From: Synanceia verrucosa
Lineage: Eukaryota; Chordata; Actinopteri; Perciformes; Synanceiidae
NCBI GenBank assembly: GCA_029721515.1
Contig: CM056567.1
Coordinates: forward strand, 23,470,731-23,534,730
Reading direction: 5' to 3'
DNA length: 64,000 nt
The position numbers were made by a program, and so were the translations under genes. The notes beneath the pieces were generated by a model. The model had not been told where the DNA came from, did not search any database, and saw only the letters and a program-made list of their open reading frames with translations. Shown here piece after piece: positions 33,300 through 44,364 of the stretch (positions are counted from its first letter, which is position 1; the number at the start of each line of letters is the position of its first letter).

Positions 33300-34340
33300 T
33301 GCCTTGTCACGCTGAACTCTGGCCTGACAAACCAGACTACAACATCAAATGTATAGTCTGGGGGCAGTCAATAGGCAGAGTTGAAGCCTGTGGTCCAACC
33401 GTTGTCGTTCAGTCTACCTCTGCATGTAATAGGCCAAAGCTATGACTAATCAGAGCAATGGACAATGTGACACTACCAGCTGAGCCAGCTGGTATATTAG
33501 ACTTTTGCCGTAACTGATCAGCAAAACAGCAAATACATCCCTCTTTAAAACGGATGACTTGAGTGCTTCTTTCTGCTCAACTTTCAAAGAAAAGCCCAAG
33601 TCTAACTCTTCCAAAATCAATGACAGAGCCGATTCGAACAACTGTTGTTCATTATGCTGCATTCATATTGTAACGAAAGTCTGGATTCGCAATTGGGAAT
33701 GACATCACACCCGAGTTGATGGCGTTTGAGTAAACAAGTCTGAAAAACAACATGACACCTCCAATGAAAAGTTTGTTGTGCTTGCTCTGCCGGAATGCAG
33801 AAAGCTAATGCAGCAATATGAGGTCCTCAAACACAATTGATAGGTACAAAGAAGATGTACAGGGTGTGTGTTTGTTCTCTTGCGTAATTATGTGTGGGAA
33901 AAATATCTGACTCAACTGTAGGCTGTAAAGTATAAAACTACACGGCACTAATCCAGGGCGCTGCCATCTTGGATTATGACATTGTGGTCAAGTTGGGGTT
34001 GGTGAAGACTTTATGAGTTTACGTGTCGGAAAATCTGACTTCGAGGGGCTTTTCAGTTGATGTACGACTCCGAACACATAAATTATGACTTACGAGGACA
34101 ACTCAAACGCAGCATTAGCCACAGCCATCTTCCTTGTTTTGCTATCTCCAGCATCACGCAGCCCTGTCGTCGTCGTGCTACGCCCACCCCGACGACTCGC
34201 TACGTAGATAAAACATTGTGATTGGTCCGTCTGAGCCTGAGCCAGGATTATCTCCTATGGTGCGCCACTAGACCATCCTGCAAGACAAAAATATTTTTGG
34301 CCGCTAGGGTGCGTCTAGATTTCTAGGCTAGCTGAACTCC
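33300..34340. mobile_element. Unclassified DNA element carrying a RecQ-helicase-like fragment
   Basis: The left part (CCTGACAAACCAGACTACAA near 33323) and right part (GGTGCGTCTAGATTTCTAGG near 34308) look like element sequence but do not form an obvious TIR. The interior on - contains the helicase-like frame at 33450-33662. CG-rich promoter-like sequence occurs near 34150-34200 (CCTGTCGTCGTCGTGCTACG). Boundaries are approximate. Confidence 0.4.
33450..33662 (-). pseudogene. RecQ-like DNA helicase N-terminal fragment
   Basis: A 70-codon frame on - reads FSLKVEQKEALKSSVLKRDV and then FAVLLISYGKSLIYQLAQLV. It matches the Q-motif/Walker A segment of RecQ-type superfamily 2 helicases (LPTGxGKSxxYQLP). 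The Walker A box is altered: LISYGKS in place of LPTGYGKS, losing the T and P. The frame ends at a stop soon after. Such RecQ-like frames recur in fish genomes on mobile DNA, so this is more likely a transposon passenger than a host recql gene. Confidence 0.6.
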
Positions 34341-37300
34341 ATATGCAGAAATTTGCCATTGGTGCATGGAAAGGAAAGGGAGGACAAACTTTCCTTTACT
34401 TTTCCACCACACAGCACTTCAGAGTTCCATTCTTGACTCTTCAAGTCACTTGAGTTTCTTGGTTCTTTGTTATTGGACAGATATACTAGTCTTTGACTAT
34501 ATGACGTGTTCAAACATAAGGCAGCTTATAAGTGTACTTAACAAGAGAACATGTGAGACAAAACTTGATGACCAACTTTGAAGTTGCTAAATGACAATTA
34601 TACTCACTTGTGTGGGGACAGGACTAGATCAGTTACCTGATCTTCATCTGGAAAAGATCACAGGCAAGACTACCAATCACAACCAACTTGCAGTGAGGGC
34701 GAACATAATACCAGTAGAACAGTGTCCTGCGTTGTGCTCTCATATTCTTTTTGAGACCGGACAGTTCTCTTTGACTCAGTCTCATCAAATTCAAGGTTGT
34801 GTTTTACAGTCAGATATCCTAGCTCTGTCCCTACATTACACGTGCAACCAACCCTCAGATTATCTTTCCCTCATGCATGAACTATTCTGTAACTAGTCTT
34901 GGCATTTGGTTTTCCTGTGTTTGTCAATGCATTGTACATGATGTCTAAGTTTTCTCCTTTAACTTTTAACCTGATCTCTTCTGGGGTTTTTCACTTTTAG
35001 CTGCCTTCCACTTACAGATACAGGTAAGAACTTCTATCATGCTTATTGGCAGTCTACAGAATGTACCTCAGGCAGTTGTAATGGCTTCATCTACTTGAAG
35101 CTTTCCTACCATTTTAGGGGAAAAGAGCAGTGCATGTCATCCAACAATGCTAACCACATGAAAATGTGGTAATGTGGAGGAAGGGTTCAGGTTGACAGTT
35201 CAGTGAAGAACAGGGAAGTTGTTTGAGGACAGCAGGGGGAAATCACCCATGTTTTCCCTTCATGGTTTGATTGAATGTTTAACCCCTAAAAGTGTATAAC
35301 GAATAAGTGAAGAATTTCTGTCAGTAATAGTTTTGGGCATCCAGTCAAATTACAGATGCTGTGACATCATACATGGGCTTATTAGAAGACATCTATGTAG
35401 CAACTCATTCCAGGGTGAGGTATAACCAGTGTTGTGCTATTTACTCAAAAATAGTAACTGGTTACATCATTCATGGAGGTTGGAACTTGGAGTTCGGATC
35501 AACATAACCCCAAAGTTGCTCATAACGCGTTACTGCCCAAAGCTGGTTATAACAATGGCAAGTCCTGGTTATTTTTCTTAATCATGTTTCTTGTTTTATA
35601 TTTGCAATTCGATTATATGTCATGCACCAACTTACTGAGGTGATTGCAACACCATGGGCAGTTACATTTTTGGACTTCACAGGAGGTTTTTTTACTTTTA
35701 CTCACAACTTTAAGAATAACATATGTTTTCCATGACTTGCTCTAAGCGCTCAAGAGGTCTAATAGTGGGTCAAAATAAATTATAAAGCCTAAAGCTGACT
35801 TTAATTTAATTAGAAATATGCCTTTGTATGTATTTTGTTGGCACTTGTCAGTGGTATTAAATACTCCTCATTAGATTGTTTCTGATGACCCTTTTCCAAC
35901 AGTGGCACAATTTGTCTTTGGACTACTTATACATGGCTTGTAATTTCACATAAATTAATAATTAAACAATAGATGTATTTGAACTTAAATAACAATGTTT
36001 TTGCATGATAATGTAACAAAAACCTGATGAGCAATTCCTGCTCTGAGCATGAGATCAATCAGGTGATCACTCAGAGTTGCTCATATGATTTCTACTACAC
36101 TTTGCTATGAATGCTGAGTCACTTGATTAATGTGTCTTATTCTTCACACGCATTCTCAGAAGTATGATCACTATAAGTGCAGGTATCTGTAGGCCTGAGA
36201 AAGTTTCTTTTCAGAGCTGAGGAAAAGAACAAACACAAACTGCTACAACAAAGTTGAAAGAATTCCATTTCCAGTATAGAAAATTATTGGTTCATTAATA
36301 TATTTTTTTCTCTTAAACTAAGGGGTTTAGCTAAAGGGAGTCTCTAAGTTTTTATCTGTAATGAGGAAGTAACCTGATCCAAATAGAAGCAGTAAAATGA
36401 CTGATTTCTTCCCAATGAGAAGGAAAGATCTATTCCAGAGGATCAGAAATGATTTGGTCACATGAGGGACCAGCTTGCAGATCTATCCGAGACAATGTGA
36501 TGTGAAGACGTTGGAAAAAAGGAAACACCAGAGTTATGCAATAGTGGCTGGATAATGAGGCAATAAAGGATTCCTGTTGAAATTTCTACCTGTCTGGGCA
36601 AGGAGAGTGGAGGGTCAGAAGGGAGGAAAGATGATCAGGAGGGAGGAGTGACTGAAGAAGTTTTGTAGATGGGTGAAACTCTGTGTGAAACCTGTGGTTT
36701 CCTGTCTCCTTTCTAAAGTAAACCACCGAGCTACTGCGTATGCAAAATGTTTGTTCCTGTTGTTCAGCTTGTTGCAACACAAAAGCATTTTCCACATTCA
36801 TGGAGGAGGGGTAATGCGTTGCAGTTTGACCTATATTTTTAAGGTCACTGTTCACATATTTAGGACTGAGGCTGAACAGGATTATATGTTCAGCATGAAT
36901 ATTCAGCTCACCATGTTTCAAGATTGACATCACAGACTTTGAAATCTTTTGAGGAAAAAAAACTGGAGTTAAAGGAGAAAATCTGGAAACTGTCATGGGA
37001 CTTCTTTCCCTTAAAACCAAGATTATTCCACTATCATTGCTTGTACTTAACCACTGCTGCTTCAAATGATGTTACAGGTGCTACATCTTCACCACAGATT
37101 TATATTTGGATTTGATCAAAGGGTTTTGGAACTGGAACAGAAGTCCAAAAATACTCTCAATTACACAAAACTAACACTGAAATATTAGCTTTTGTGATGA
37201 AATATGAAACCCTAGATGTTGCTGTGCATACCCTAAAACAAATGAGTATCATGGATCATGCAGCCTCTGAAAGGGGATTGAATTTTCAATTTATAGAACA

Positions 37301-38350
37301 AGACTCAAAATGTTAATGTTGTCAGCAAGCAACTGTTGCTGTCACGTTAGGCGTTCAATTTGATAGGGTGATAATATGTTGGTTTTGTTTTTACAGCTGG
37401 TTTTGTTCCCCCCAAATGAGCAAAACCAGCAATGAATGAATAACTTGTAACATGTAAAGTGTGTTGGTGAAGAGCTGGTCCACCATGAACCTCCAGAACA
37501 GCTTTCGTTATCCTCATCATAGATTCTGTAATTGTATACAGGCATGAACAGTACCTTAAGAATATTCCCTGATTAGGTGCTTTTAGGCAGTTGGTGGGAT
37601 TGAGATCTGGAGACTGTGAGGGTTTGGCATACGATTCCTATTAACCTTTAACAGAGCCCCTGTCCCCTGTATTCATTGTGTTTCTCTACTCATGTATTCA
37701 CCCATCTCTACCACTATCTCCTTCCTATTACCACTGACACCAGGCCCACTTTTTCTATGGGTAAACATATTTATACATTATGATATATTGTTTTGTGAAA
37801 AAAAACATGCCACCCTTCCTCTGTCAGGCATATTACAGTATTTTGGCTTGCAGCACCACCATGTGGTCATACTGTCCGCAAATACATCAATCACTCAACG
37901 GTGCTCAAAAACATGACACTACCATTTGGATGATTTATGGAGCAAAACAGAAACATGTATGCTGTAATACAGTGCATCATATCAGCCCTGTTATTACAGT
38001 CTATCTTTTTTTGAAAGAATGGCAACACTGGCATATTGTCATCTAATCTTCCAAATATTGTGTCGGCCTACCATAAAATCATTCATTCTGTTGCATGTAA
38101 AAATGCATCAAATGGCAAAGTGACAAAATGGAATAACAATATTATCATAATTCCAAATGTATTAGATGTAGACTTAGACTACTGTTATTAATATTAGTAG
38201 TCATAGTAACAAGCATACTGCAACTCTTTACTCTTGTAATAGTGGCAGTGCCAAATCAAGCCTCCTAAATGGACTGTACTTATAGTGCTTTTCTATATGG
38301 CTTGTGTGGAAAAATAATACACTAAACTGCCCACTTAAATGATTAGAACA
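34341..38350. other. Intergenic DNA upstream of atat1, no gene recognised
   Basis: Four kilobases of AT-rich sequence without a recognisable exon. At 35410-35560 (TAACCAGTGTTGTGCTATTT; GTAACTGGTTAC; GGAGTTCGGATCAACATAAC) it shares words with 62800-63060, so both are copies of one repeat. Open frames at 34590-34896 (+, 101 codons) and 36586-37065 (-, 159 codons) have no recognisable domain. Confidence 0.5.
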
Positions 38351-38354
38351 TGAG

Positions 38355-38545
38355 AAAACATGCCTCTTGGGAGGCAAAAACATACACTTAAATGACCTTT
38401 TGGATGGCAAAAACACACACGGTAATGCCCTTTTGGAGGGCAAAAACACGTGCTAAAGTTCCCTCGGAAAAAACACTGAACTTCAGTGCCCTCTTCAGTG
38501 GTAAGAAAACGCGGTAGATGCCCTTTTTTCTTTTGCCCCTGCCCT
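38355..38545. repeat. ~33-bp degenerate minisatellite upstream of atat1
   Basis: Four to five units of the form TTGGAGGGCAAAAACACACG plus TAATGCCCTT recur near 38365, 38395, 38430, 38465 and 38505, with frequent substitutions. It ends about 350 bp before the atat1 start codon. Confidence 0.7.
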
Positions 38546-38896
38546 TCAAAAACTCTATGCACGCCACTGTTACGGTTGCCAGGGAGTGACTCCCAACCAT
38601 AGAGACACAATGGAGCTGCGGTGACACCCTACTAACATGTTGCAGATGCCTGTTCCTAAACGTACTCTTAGCATCAACGCTCGTTACCGTCATTCAAACT
38701 CAGACAGTTCTTGGTTGTATTGCTGTTACCTCTGGGCGGATGGCAGCTAGCTGACTGTCTTTGCGTTAACAACTCAGTTTAGTGAGAGGCAGAAGCCCTG
38801 ATAGCTAGCGAGCTAGCTAGCCATACTGGCATTGGCTGTAATTCCTCTGCTAATCTAGATATTATAACTGCTCAGCAAAGCTGTTTGAGAGACATT

Positions 38897-38988
38897 ATGG
38901 AGTTTCCTTTTGATATTAATCAGTTATTCTCCGAGAGGGTCTCTGTCTTGGACCAGACCCTTGTTGCAGGTTGTAATTCAATAGGAAG
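38897..38988 (+). CDS. atat1: atat1 exon 1: start of alpha-tubulin N-acetyltransferase 1
   Basis: The ATG opens MEFPFDINQLFSERVSVLDQ, the N terminus of ATAT1 (human begins MEFPFDVDALFPERI). The exon ends AATTCAATAGGAAG|GTAAGTT after 30 codons and two bases, and joins in phase with exon 2. The enzyme acetylates Lys40 of alpha-tubulin in the microtubule lumen using acetyl-CoA, and acts in cilia and axons. CpG-containing sequence upstream (38560-38896) suits a promoter. Downstream exons extend at least to 59480, so the gene exceeds 20 kb. Confidence 0.95.
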
Positions 38989-39346
38989 GTAAGTTAGAAA
39001 TCTGAATTTCCTTTTGTCTTTGTTGTTAGTTAGCATGTTGCATATTAGCTACAGTTACCGACAACATACAGATTCTCTCCGTCAGGACTGTCGGTTTTTA
39101 AGTGCATTAGTAATGTCGCTTTGATGAAATATTTGCAAACATCTATTTTTTTTCTTTCGCATTTGTCTCTGTAGAACAATGACTTAAAGGTTTGTGTAAG
39201 ACAGGAAGAGGGCAGAAGGCAGAAAAACACCCTGGTCACAGATCAGTTTTGAAGCCATCCAGTAGCAGATTGATCCATGTTGTGATGCTGATGCCTCGTT
39301 TAGCCACTGCCCTAAACCTGCTCCTGCTCTGTGTTTGTCTCTGTAG

Positions 39347-39407
39347 GCCACATCTTCAAGCCCACATAGCCACAGTTATTGACGAACTTGGAAGAGCCTC
39401 AGCAAAG
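39347..39407 (+). CDS. atat1: atat1 exon 2
   Basis: Acceptor TTGTCTCTGTAG, donor GCAAAG|GTAGTA. It reads R-PHLQAHIATVIDELGRASAK, matching ATAT1 (human ...QQIMTIIDELGKASAK). It is followed by the 11.4-kb transposon-filled intron 2. Confidence 0.93.
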
Positions 39408-39539
39408 GTAGTATGTGTATGATTTTTGCAGCCACATTGCACTGTGGTTGCTTCCGACATTCCATACTATATATTACAAAGTCAATATGCGTGCTACCAT
39501 TCAACATACTTTTTAGCGAATAGATGTAGTTTTTGGACG

Positions 39540-39615
39540 CACCGCTCAGTGCGGAAGTGACGCTTCCTGAGAGCCTCTTGTAGGTTGGAGACGCGTAACC
39601 GTGGTAACCCGTGTC
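39540..39615. promoter_or_regulatory. GC-rich cluster with ETS/CRE-like and X-box-like words in atat1 intron 2
   Basis: GCGGAAGTGACGCTTCC near 39551 combines an ETS core with a TGACG half-site. GTAACCGTGGTAAC near 39596 resembles an RFX X-box (GTNRCC-N(0-3)-RGYAAC). This could be an alternative promoter or enhancer, or part of a repeat. Inference from words only. Confidence 0.3.
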
Positions 39616-39849
39616 AACCTCACCTCTACCGGCAATCTGCGATAGTAATACATCTAATAATAATAATACGCCCTTGATATGCTATATTAATAACCGCCCT
39701 TGTCCGTTGTGTTGTTGTTGTCTTTACCGCTGCATTGCATTGTTATGCCGGCGTAGTGTCCAGTGCTTGCATACTATAATATAGTACATATACACATATA
39801 TGTATATATATGTACACATGTATATATACAAAAACAACAATAGAAAAAT

Positions 39850-40265
39850 GAATCCACATGGATTACAAATGTCAGTATCTTGTGTGATCATCGTGGCATA
39901 AACATGATGAGCGCGTTGATTTCGGCCACTGGAATTGCTTCCCGCTCTTCCAAGAGTGCAGTATGGAGATCAGCAACCGCCACCGGCAGTGGAATACGAC
40001 GCCATACACGACGATCCAGATTGTCCCAAACGTGTTCAATCGGATTCATATCTGGGGAATAAAGCGGTCAGTCCATAACCTGCACATTATGTCTGTGCAT
40101 AACGTGCCTGCAGGCGTGAGATCTGTGGACGGCAAAATGCCTGGCTACCCTCGCTTCGATCATTCCGGATCTCAGCATACCAATGGCCTGCTCCCTCATG
40201 CTGCTAAGCGTGGCATGGTGACCGTCTGTGGCAGCTTGCCTTTTTCCTCCAGGTTATTAAACCCT
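39850..40265 (-). pseudogene. Tc1-like transposase C-terminal fragment (third family)
   Basis: On -, the sequence reads PDMNPIEHVWDNLDRRV near 40050-40000, with the catalytic Glu. It continues RRIPLPVAVADLHTALLEER and EAIPVAEINALIMFMPR and ends at a stop. Upstream parts on - are scrambled, and the first two catalytic Asp residues were not found. No TIRs seen. Confidence 0.7.
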
Positions 40266-40399
40266 TGACCAGTTGAGTTCAAATCACCAAAAGAACTCAT
40301 TGAAAGCTTTCTAACAATGTCCTAACGAATCACACATGCAAAAACAGGGGATGGTACCGTCTGCCACGTTAATTTATTGTTTGAGCTGAAAAATGTGAA

Positions 40400-40931
40400 A
40401 AATAAACTGACGGAACGGGGTCAGTGGATGCTAAGGTGCATAGTGTGAAGAGGTCACCAACTTTCTGCAGAGTCATTCGCTACAGACCTCCAAACTTCAT
40501 GTGGCCTTCAGATTAGCTCAAGAACAGTGCACAGAGAGCTTCATGGAATGAGTTTCCATGGCCGAGCAGCTGCATCCAAGCCATACATCACCAAGTGCAA
40601 TGCAAAGTGTCGGAAAGCACGCCGCCACTGGATTCTAGAGCAGTGGAGACGCGTTCTTATAATCTAGCTGACAGCTGACTGTAGAATATTTAGGAGCGAG
40701 AAAATTTCACGACTGGATTTGTTGCACAGGTGGCATCCTATCACAGTCCCACGCTGGAATTCACTGAGCTCCTGAGAGCGACCCATTCTTTCACAAATGT
40801 TTGTAAAAGCAGTCTGCCGAGGTGCTTGATTTTATACACCTGTGGCCATGGAAGTGATTGGAACACATGATTCTGATTATGATGTTCCACACATTATGGT
40901 GTGATGGTGAGCAAATACTTTTGGCAATATA

Positions 40932-40934
<3 letters not shown>
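40400..40934. mobile_element. Rearranged Tc1 copy with an inverted 5' end
   Basis: 40400-40655 is forward-oriented interior of the family at 4178/7779 (GACGGAACGGGGTCAGTGGA; GAGAGCTTCATGGAATG). 40658-40934 is the 5' end of the same family in reverse (TAGCTGACAGCTGACTGTAG, ending CTTTTGGCAATATAGTG). The element has therefore suffered an internal inversion or a double insertion, and it abuts a (TG)n(TA)n run. Confidence 0.8.

Positions 40935-41006
<72 letters not shown>
40931..41006. repeat. (TG)n(TA)n microsatellite
   Basis: Starts inside the TIR end AGTGTGTGTG and continues as a TA run of about 25 units up to the LINE 3' end. Likely hypervariable. Confidence 0.95.
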
Positions 41007-41008
<2 letters not shown>

Positions 41009-41483
41009 ATAAAATAATCCTTTATTCGTCCCACAGATGGGGAAATTTGCATCGTTACAGCAGCAAAGTGGATAGTGCAACATTACAAGGAGGGCATATA
41101 AAGGCCATATTAAAAATACATTATCATAATAACAACAGTAGAAAATGACCAGGTAAAGAAAAAATATAGCATCATATATACAATAAGTGAATAACAATAA
41201 GTGAATAACTAACCATGTACTATAAACAACATAAGTGACTGAAATGATTGGGACAAAAATTACTGAACACAGCAGATATAGATATAGTACAGTGAATGGT
41301 ATGGTGAAGGAAGTGGAATTACAAAAAAGTATGATAATGACATCACACAAGATAATTTATATATTGTTTATTATATATACAAGATTGTTATATATTGATT
41401 ATTTAGATATTTATATATTGGTATTGCACAAGATTATTTATATATTGCATATGTCCATGGGTTATTGAACGTGTGTGTATGGG

Positions 41484-42050
41484 TTAACGGGAACTGAGTG
41501 AGGTGTTGTAGAGTCTGACAGCAGCAGGCAGGAAGGAGCGGCGGTATCTCTCCTTCACACAGCGAGGGTGGAGCAGCTGCTCACTGAAGGAGCTGCTCAG
41601 TGCTGCCAGAGTGTCCTGCAGGGGGTGGGAGGTGTTGTCCAACAAGGATGACAGCTTAGCCACCATCCTCCTGTCTCCCACCACCTCAACTGAGTCCAGG
41701 GGACATCCCAGTACAGAGCTGGCCTTCCTGACCAGTCTGTCCAGTCTTTTCCTGTCCCTGGATGTGAGGCTGCTGGCCCAGCAGACCACTCCATAAAAGA
41801 TGGCTGATGCCACCACAGAGTCATAGAAGGTCCTCAGGAGCGACCCCTGCACCCTGAAGGACCTCAGTCTCCTGAGCAGGAAGAGTCTGCTCTGACCCTT
41901 CTTAAATAGAGCATCTGTATCATCAGTCCAGTCCAGTTTATTGTTTAAGTGAACACCCAGGTACTTATAAGATCTGACGACCTCAATGTCCGTTCCCCGG
42001 ATGTTCACTGGTGCAGGTGGAGAGTGTTGTCGCCTGCTGAAATCCACCAT
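41484..42050 (-). pseudogene. LINE RT C-terminal block
   Basis: An open 188-codon block reads VDFSRRQHSPPAPVNIRGTD, YLGVHLNNKLDWTDDTDALF, LLRTFYDSVVASAIFYGVVC and CVKERYRRSFLPAAVRLYNT. It is the thumb/C-terminal part of the Rex1-like ORF and aligns by eye with the end of the frame at 46566-49535. It ends near its normal stop but has lost the palm upstream. Confidence 0.85.
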
Positions 42051-42280
42051 CAGCTCCTTGGTTTTACCCGTGTTGATCTGGAGGAGGTTCTGCTGGCACC
42101 AGTCCCCAAAGGCCTGAATCAGTTCTCTCTACTCATTGCCGTCCCTCGGGCTCTCTGTCTCTCTGTCTCTACGTATGGTACAGAGTACTATAAATTGACC
42201 TTTAGTCTCCCCCAAGCTGAGACTTTGGTTCAGTGAAGCCTGAGATAGTTTTAAGTCCTCTCCAGACTCCGCAGATGTTA

Positions 42281-43872
42281 CAAACCCAATTCCAGTGAAG
42301 TTGGGACGTTGTGTTAAACATAAATAAAAACAGAATACAATGATTTGCAAATCATGTTCAATCTATATTTAATTGAATACACTACAAAGACAAGATATTT
42401 AATGTTCAAACTCATAAACTTTATTGTTTTCAGCAAATAATCATTAACTTAGAATTTTATGGCTGCAACACGTTCCAAAAAAGCTGGGACAGGGTCCTGT
42501 TTACCACTGTGTTACATCACCTTTCCTTTTAACAACATTCAATAAACGTTTGGGAACTGAGGACCCTAATTGTTGAAGCTTTGCAGGTGGAATTCTTTCC
42601 CATTCTTGCTTGATGTACAGCTTCAGCTGTTCAACAGTATGGGGTCTCCGTTTTATGCTTCATAATGCGCCACACATTTTCAATGGGAGACAGGTCTGGA
42701 CTGCAGGCAGGCCAATCTTGTACCTGCACTCTTTTACTATGAAGCCATGCTGTTGTAACACGTGTAGAATGTAGTTTGGCATTGTCTTGCTGAAATAAGC
42801 AAGGGTGTCCATGAAAAAGACATTGCTTGGATGGCAGCATATGTTTCTCCAAAACCTGAATGTACCTTTCAGCATTAATGGTGCCTTCACAGATGTGTAA
42901 GTTACCCATGCCATTGGCACTAACACAGCCCCATACCATCACAGATGCTGGCTTTTGAACTTTGCGTCCATAACAGTCTGGATGGTTCTTTTCCTCTTTG
43001 GCCCGGAGGACACGGTGTCCACAATTTCCAAAAACAATTTGAAATGTGGACTCGTCAGACCACAGAACACTTTTACACTTTGCATCAGTCCATCTTAGAT
43101 GAGCTCGGGCCCAGAGTAGCTGGCGGCATTTCTGTGTGTTGTTGATAAATGGCTTTTGCTTTGCATAGTAGAGTTTTAAGTTGCGGATGTAGCGCTGAAC
43201 TGTATTTACTGAAAGTGGTTTTCTGAAGTGTTCCTGAGCCCATGTGGTGATATCCTTTGCACATTGATGTTGGTTTTTGATGCAGTGCCGCCTGAGGGAT
43301 CGAAGGTCACGGGCATTCAATGTTGGTTTTCGGCCTTGCTGCTTACATGCAGTGATTTCTCCCGAGTCTCTGAACCTTTTGATGATATTATGGACCATAG
43401 ATGATGAAATCCCTAAATTCCTTGCAATTTTACATTGAGGAACATTGTCCTTAAACTGTTCCACTATTTTCTCACGCACTTGTTCACAAAGACGTGAACC
43501 TCGCCCCATCTTTGCTTGTGAATGGCTGAGCAATTCAGGGAAGCTCCTTTTATACCCAGTCATGGCACCCACCTGTTCCTTATTAGCCTGTTCACCTGTG
43601 GGATGTTCCAAACAGGTGTTTGATGAGCATTCCTCAACTTTCTTAGTCTTTTTTGCCACCTGCCCCAGCTTTTTTGGAACATGTTGCAGGCATCAGATTC
43701 CAAATGAGGTAATATTTGTAAAAAATAACAAAGTTTACCAGTTTGAGCATTCAATATTTTGTCTTTGTAGTGTATTCAATTGGATATAGGTTGAAAAACA
43801 ATTTGCAAATCATTGTATTCTGTTTTTATTTACAATTTACACATTGTCCCAATTTCATTGGAATTGGGTTTG
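42281..43872 (-). mobile_element. Tc1/mariner transposon with full ends, nested in a LINE
   Basis: The ends are CAAACCCAATTCCAGTGAAG on the left and TTCATTGGAATTGGGTTTG on the right, inverted copies with a 3-4 base difference. A TA duplication flanks them (42279-42280 and 43873-43874). The 1592-bp length is that of a complete Tc1 element. It interrupts the Rex1-like LINE on the same strand, so it inserted later. Confidence 0.93.
42631..43509 (-). pseudogene. Tc1 transposase with one late frameshift
   Basis: Starting at MGRGSRLCEQ (preferred over an upstream ATG that precedes unrelated residues), the frame keeps the paired HTH region (CKIARNLGISSSMVHNIIKR) and the catalytic boxes LWSDESTFQ, FQQDNAKLH and SPDLSPIENVW, a DD34E set. 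After MKHK a single-base shift changes the frame and produces an early stop. The remaining ~45 residues of the normal C terminus are readable in the next frame (42630-42515). It is almost intact, so the insertion is young. Confidence 0.88.
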
Positions 43873-44364
43873 TATTTTGCTGCAGCTGAACCTCCGTCTT
43901 CTTCCTGTAGCTTAGTTTCCTCTCTCTGATCTTCCTCCTGAGCTGTTTCTGTAGAGACCTCAACTCCTCCCCGTTGCTTGATACAAAGACTCTTTTCTTC
44001 TCCTTCAGGAGAGCCTTAATGTCAGGAGTAATCCAAGGTTTGTTGTTGGAGAAACACTGCACAATCCTGGTGGGTACAGTGCTCTCCACACAGAAGTTGA
44101 TATCGTCTGTCAGGCAGTGTGTGAGCTGCTCAGTGTCCTCCCCATGGTCATTACTGAATACATCCCACAGTGTTGTGTTAAAGCAGTCCTTCAGAGCCTC
44201 CTCAGCTTCATTGGACCATCTCTTCACTGTGCGAGTGACAGCTGGCTGCCTGTGTACGAGGGGTTTATACACAGACAGAAGATGGACCAGGTTGTGATCA
44301 GATCTGCCCAGGGGAGGGAGAGGCTGGGAGCTGTATGCCTCCTTAGTATTGGCATAACAGAGGT

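Noticed and set aside
34590..34896. 101-codon frame on +
   Set aside because: No family resemblance, no neighbouring exon, and no plausible initiation context.
36586..37065. 159-codon open frame on the - strand
   Set aside because: No recognisable domain, AT-rich flanks, no splice or promoter context, and composition like the surrounding intergenic DNA. Treated as chance.
24000..38000. Second TNF paralogue (TNF-N) next to tnf
   Set aside because: Fish often carry a neighbouring TNF gene, but no second TNF-domain exon (GxYFVYSQ or FFGxF-type ending) was found on either strand here.
41235..41468. 77-codon frame over the LINE 3' UTR
   Set aside because: AT-rich, repetitive, antisense to the LINE; no domain.
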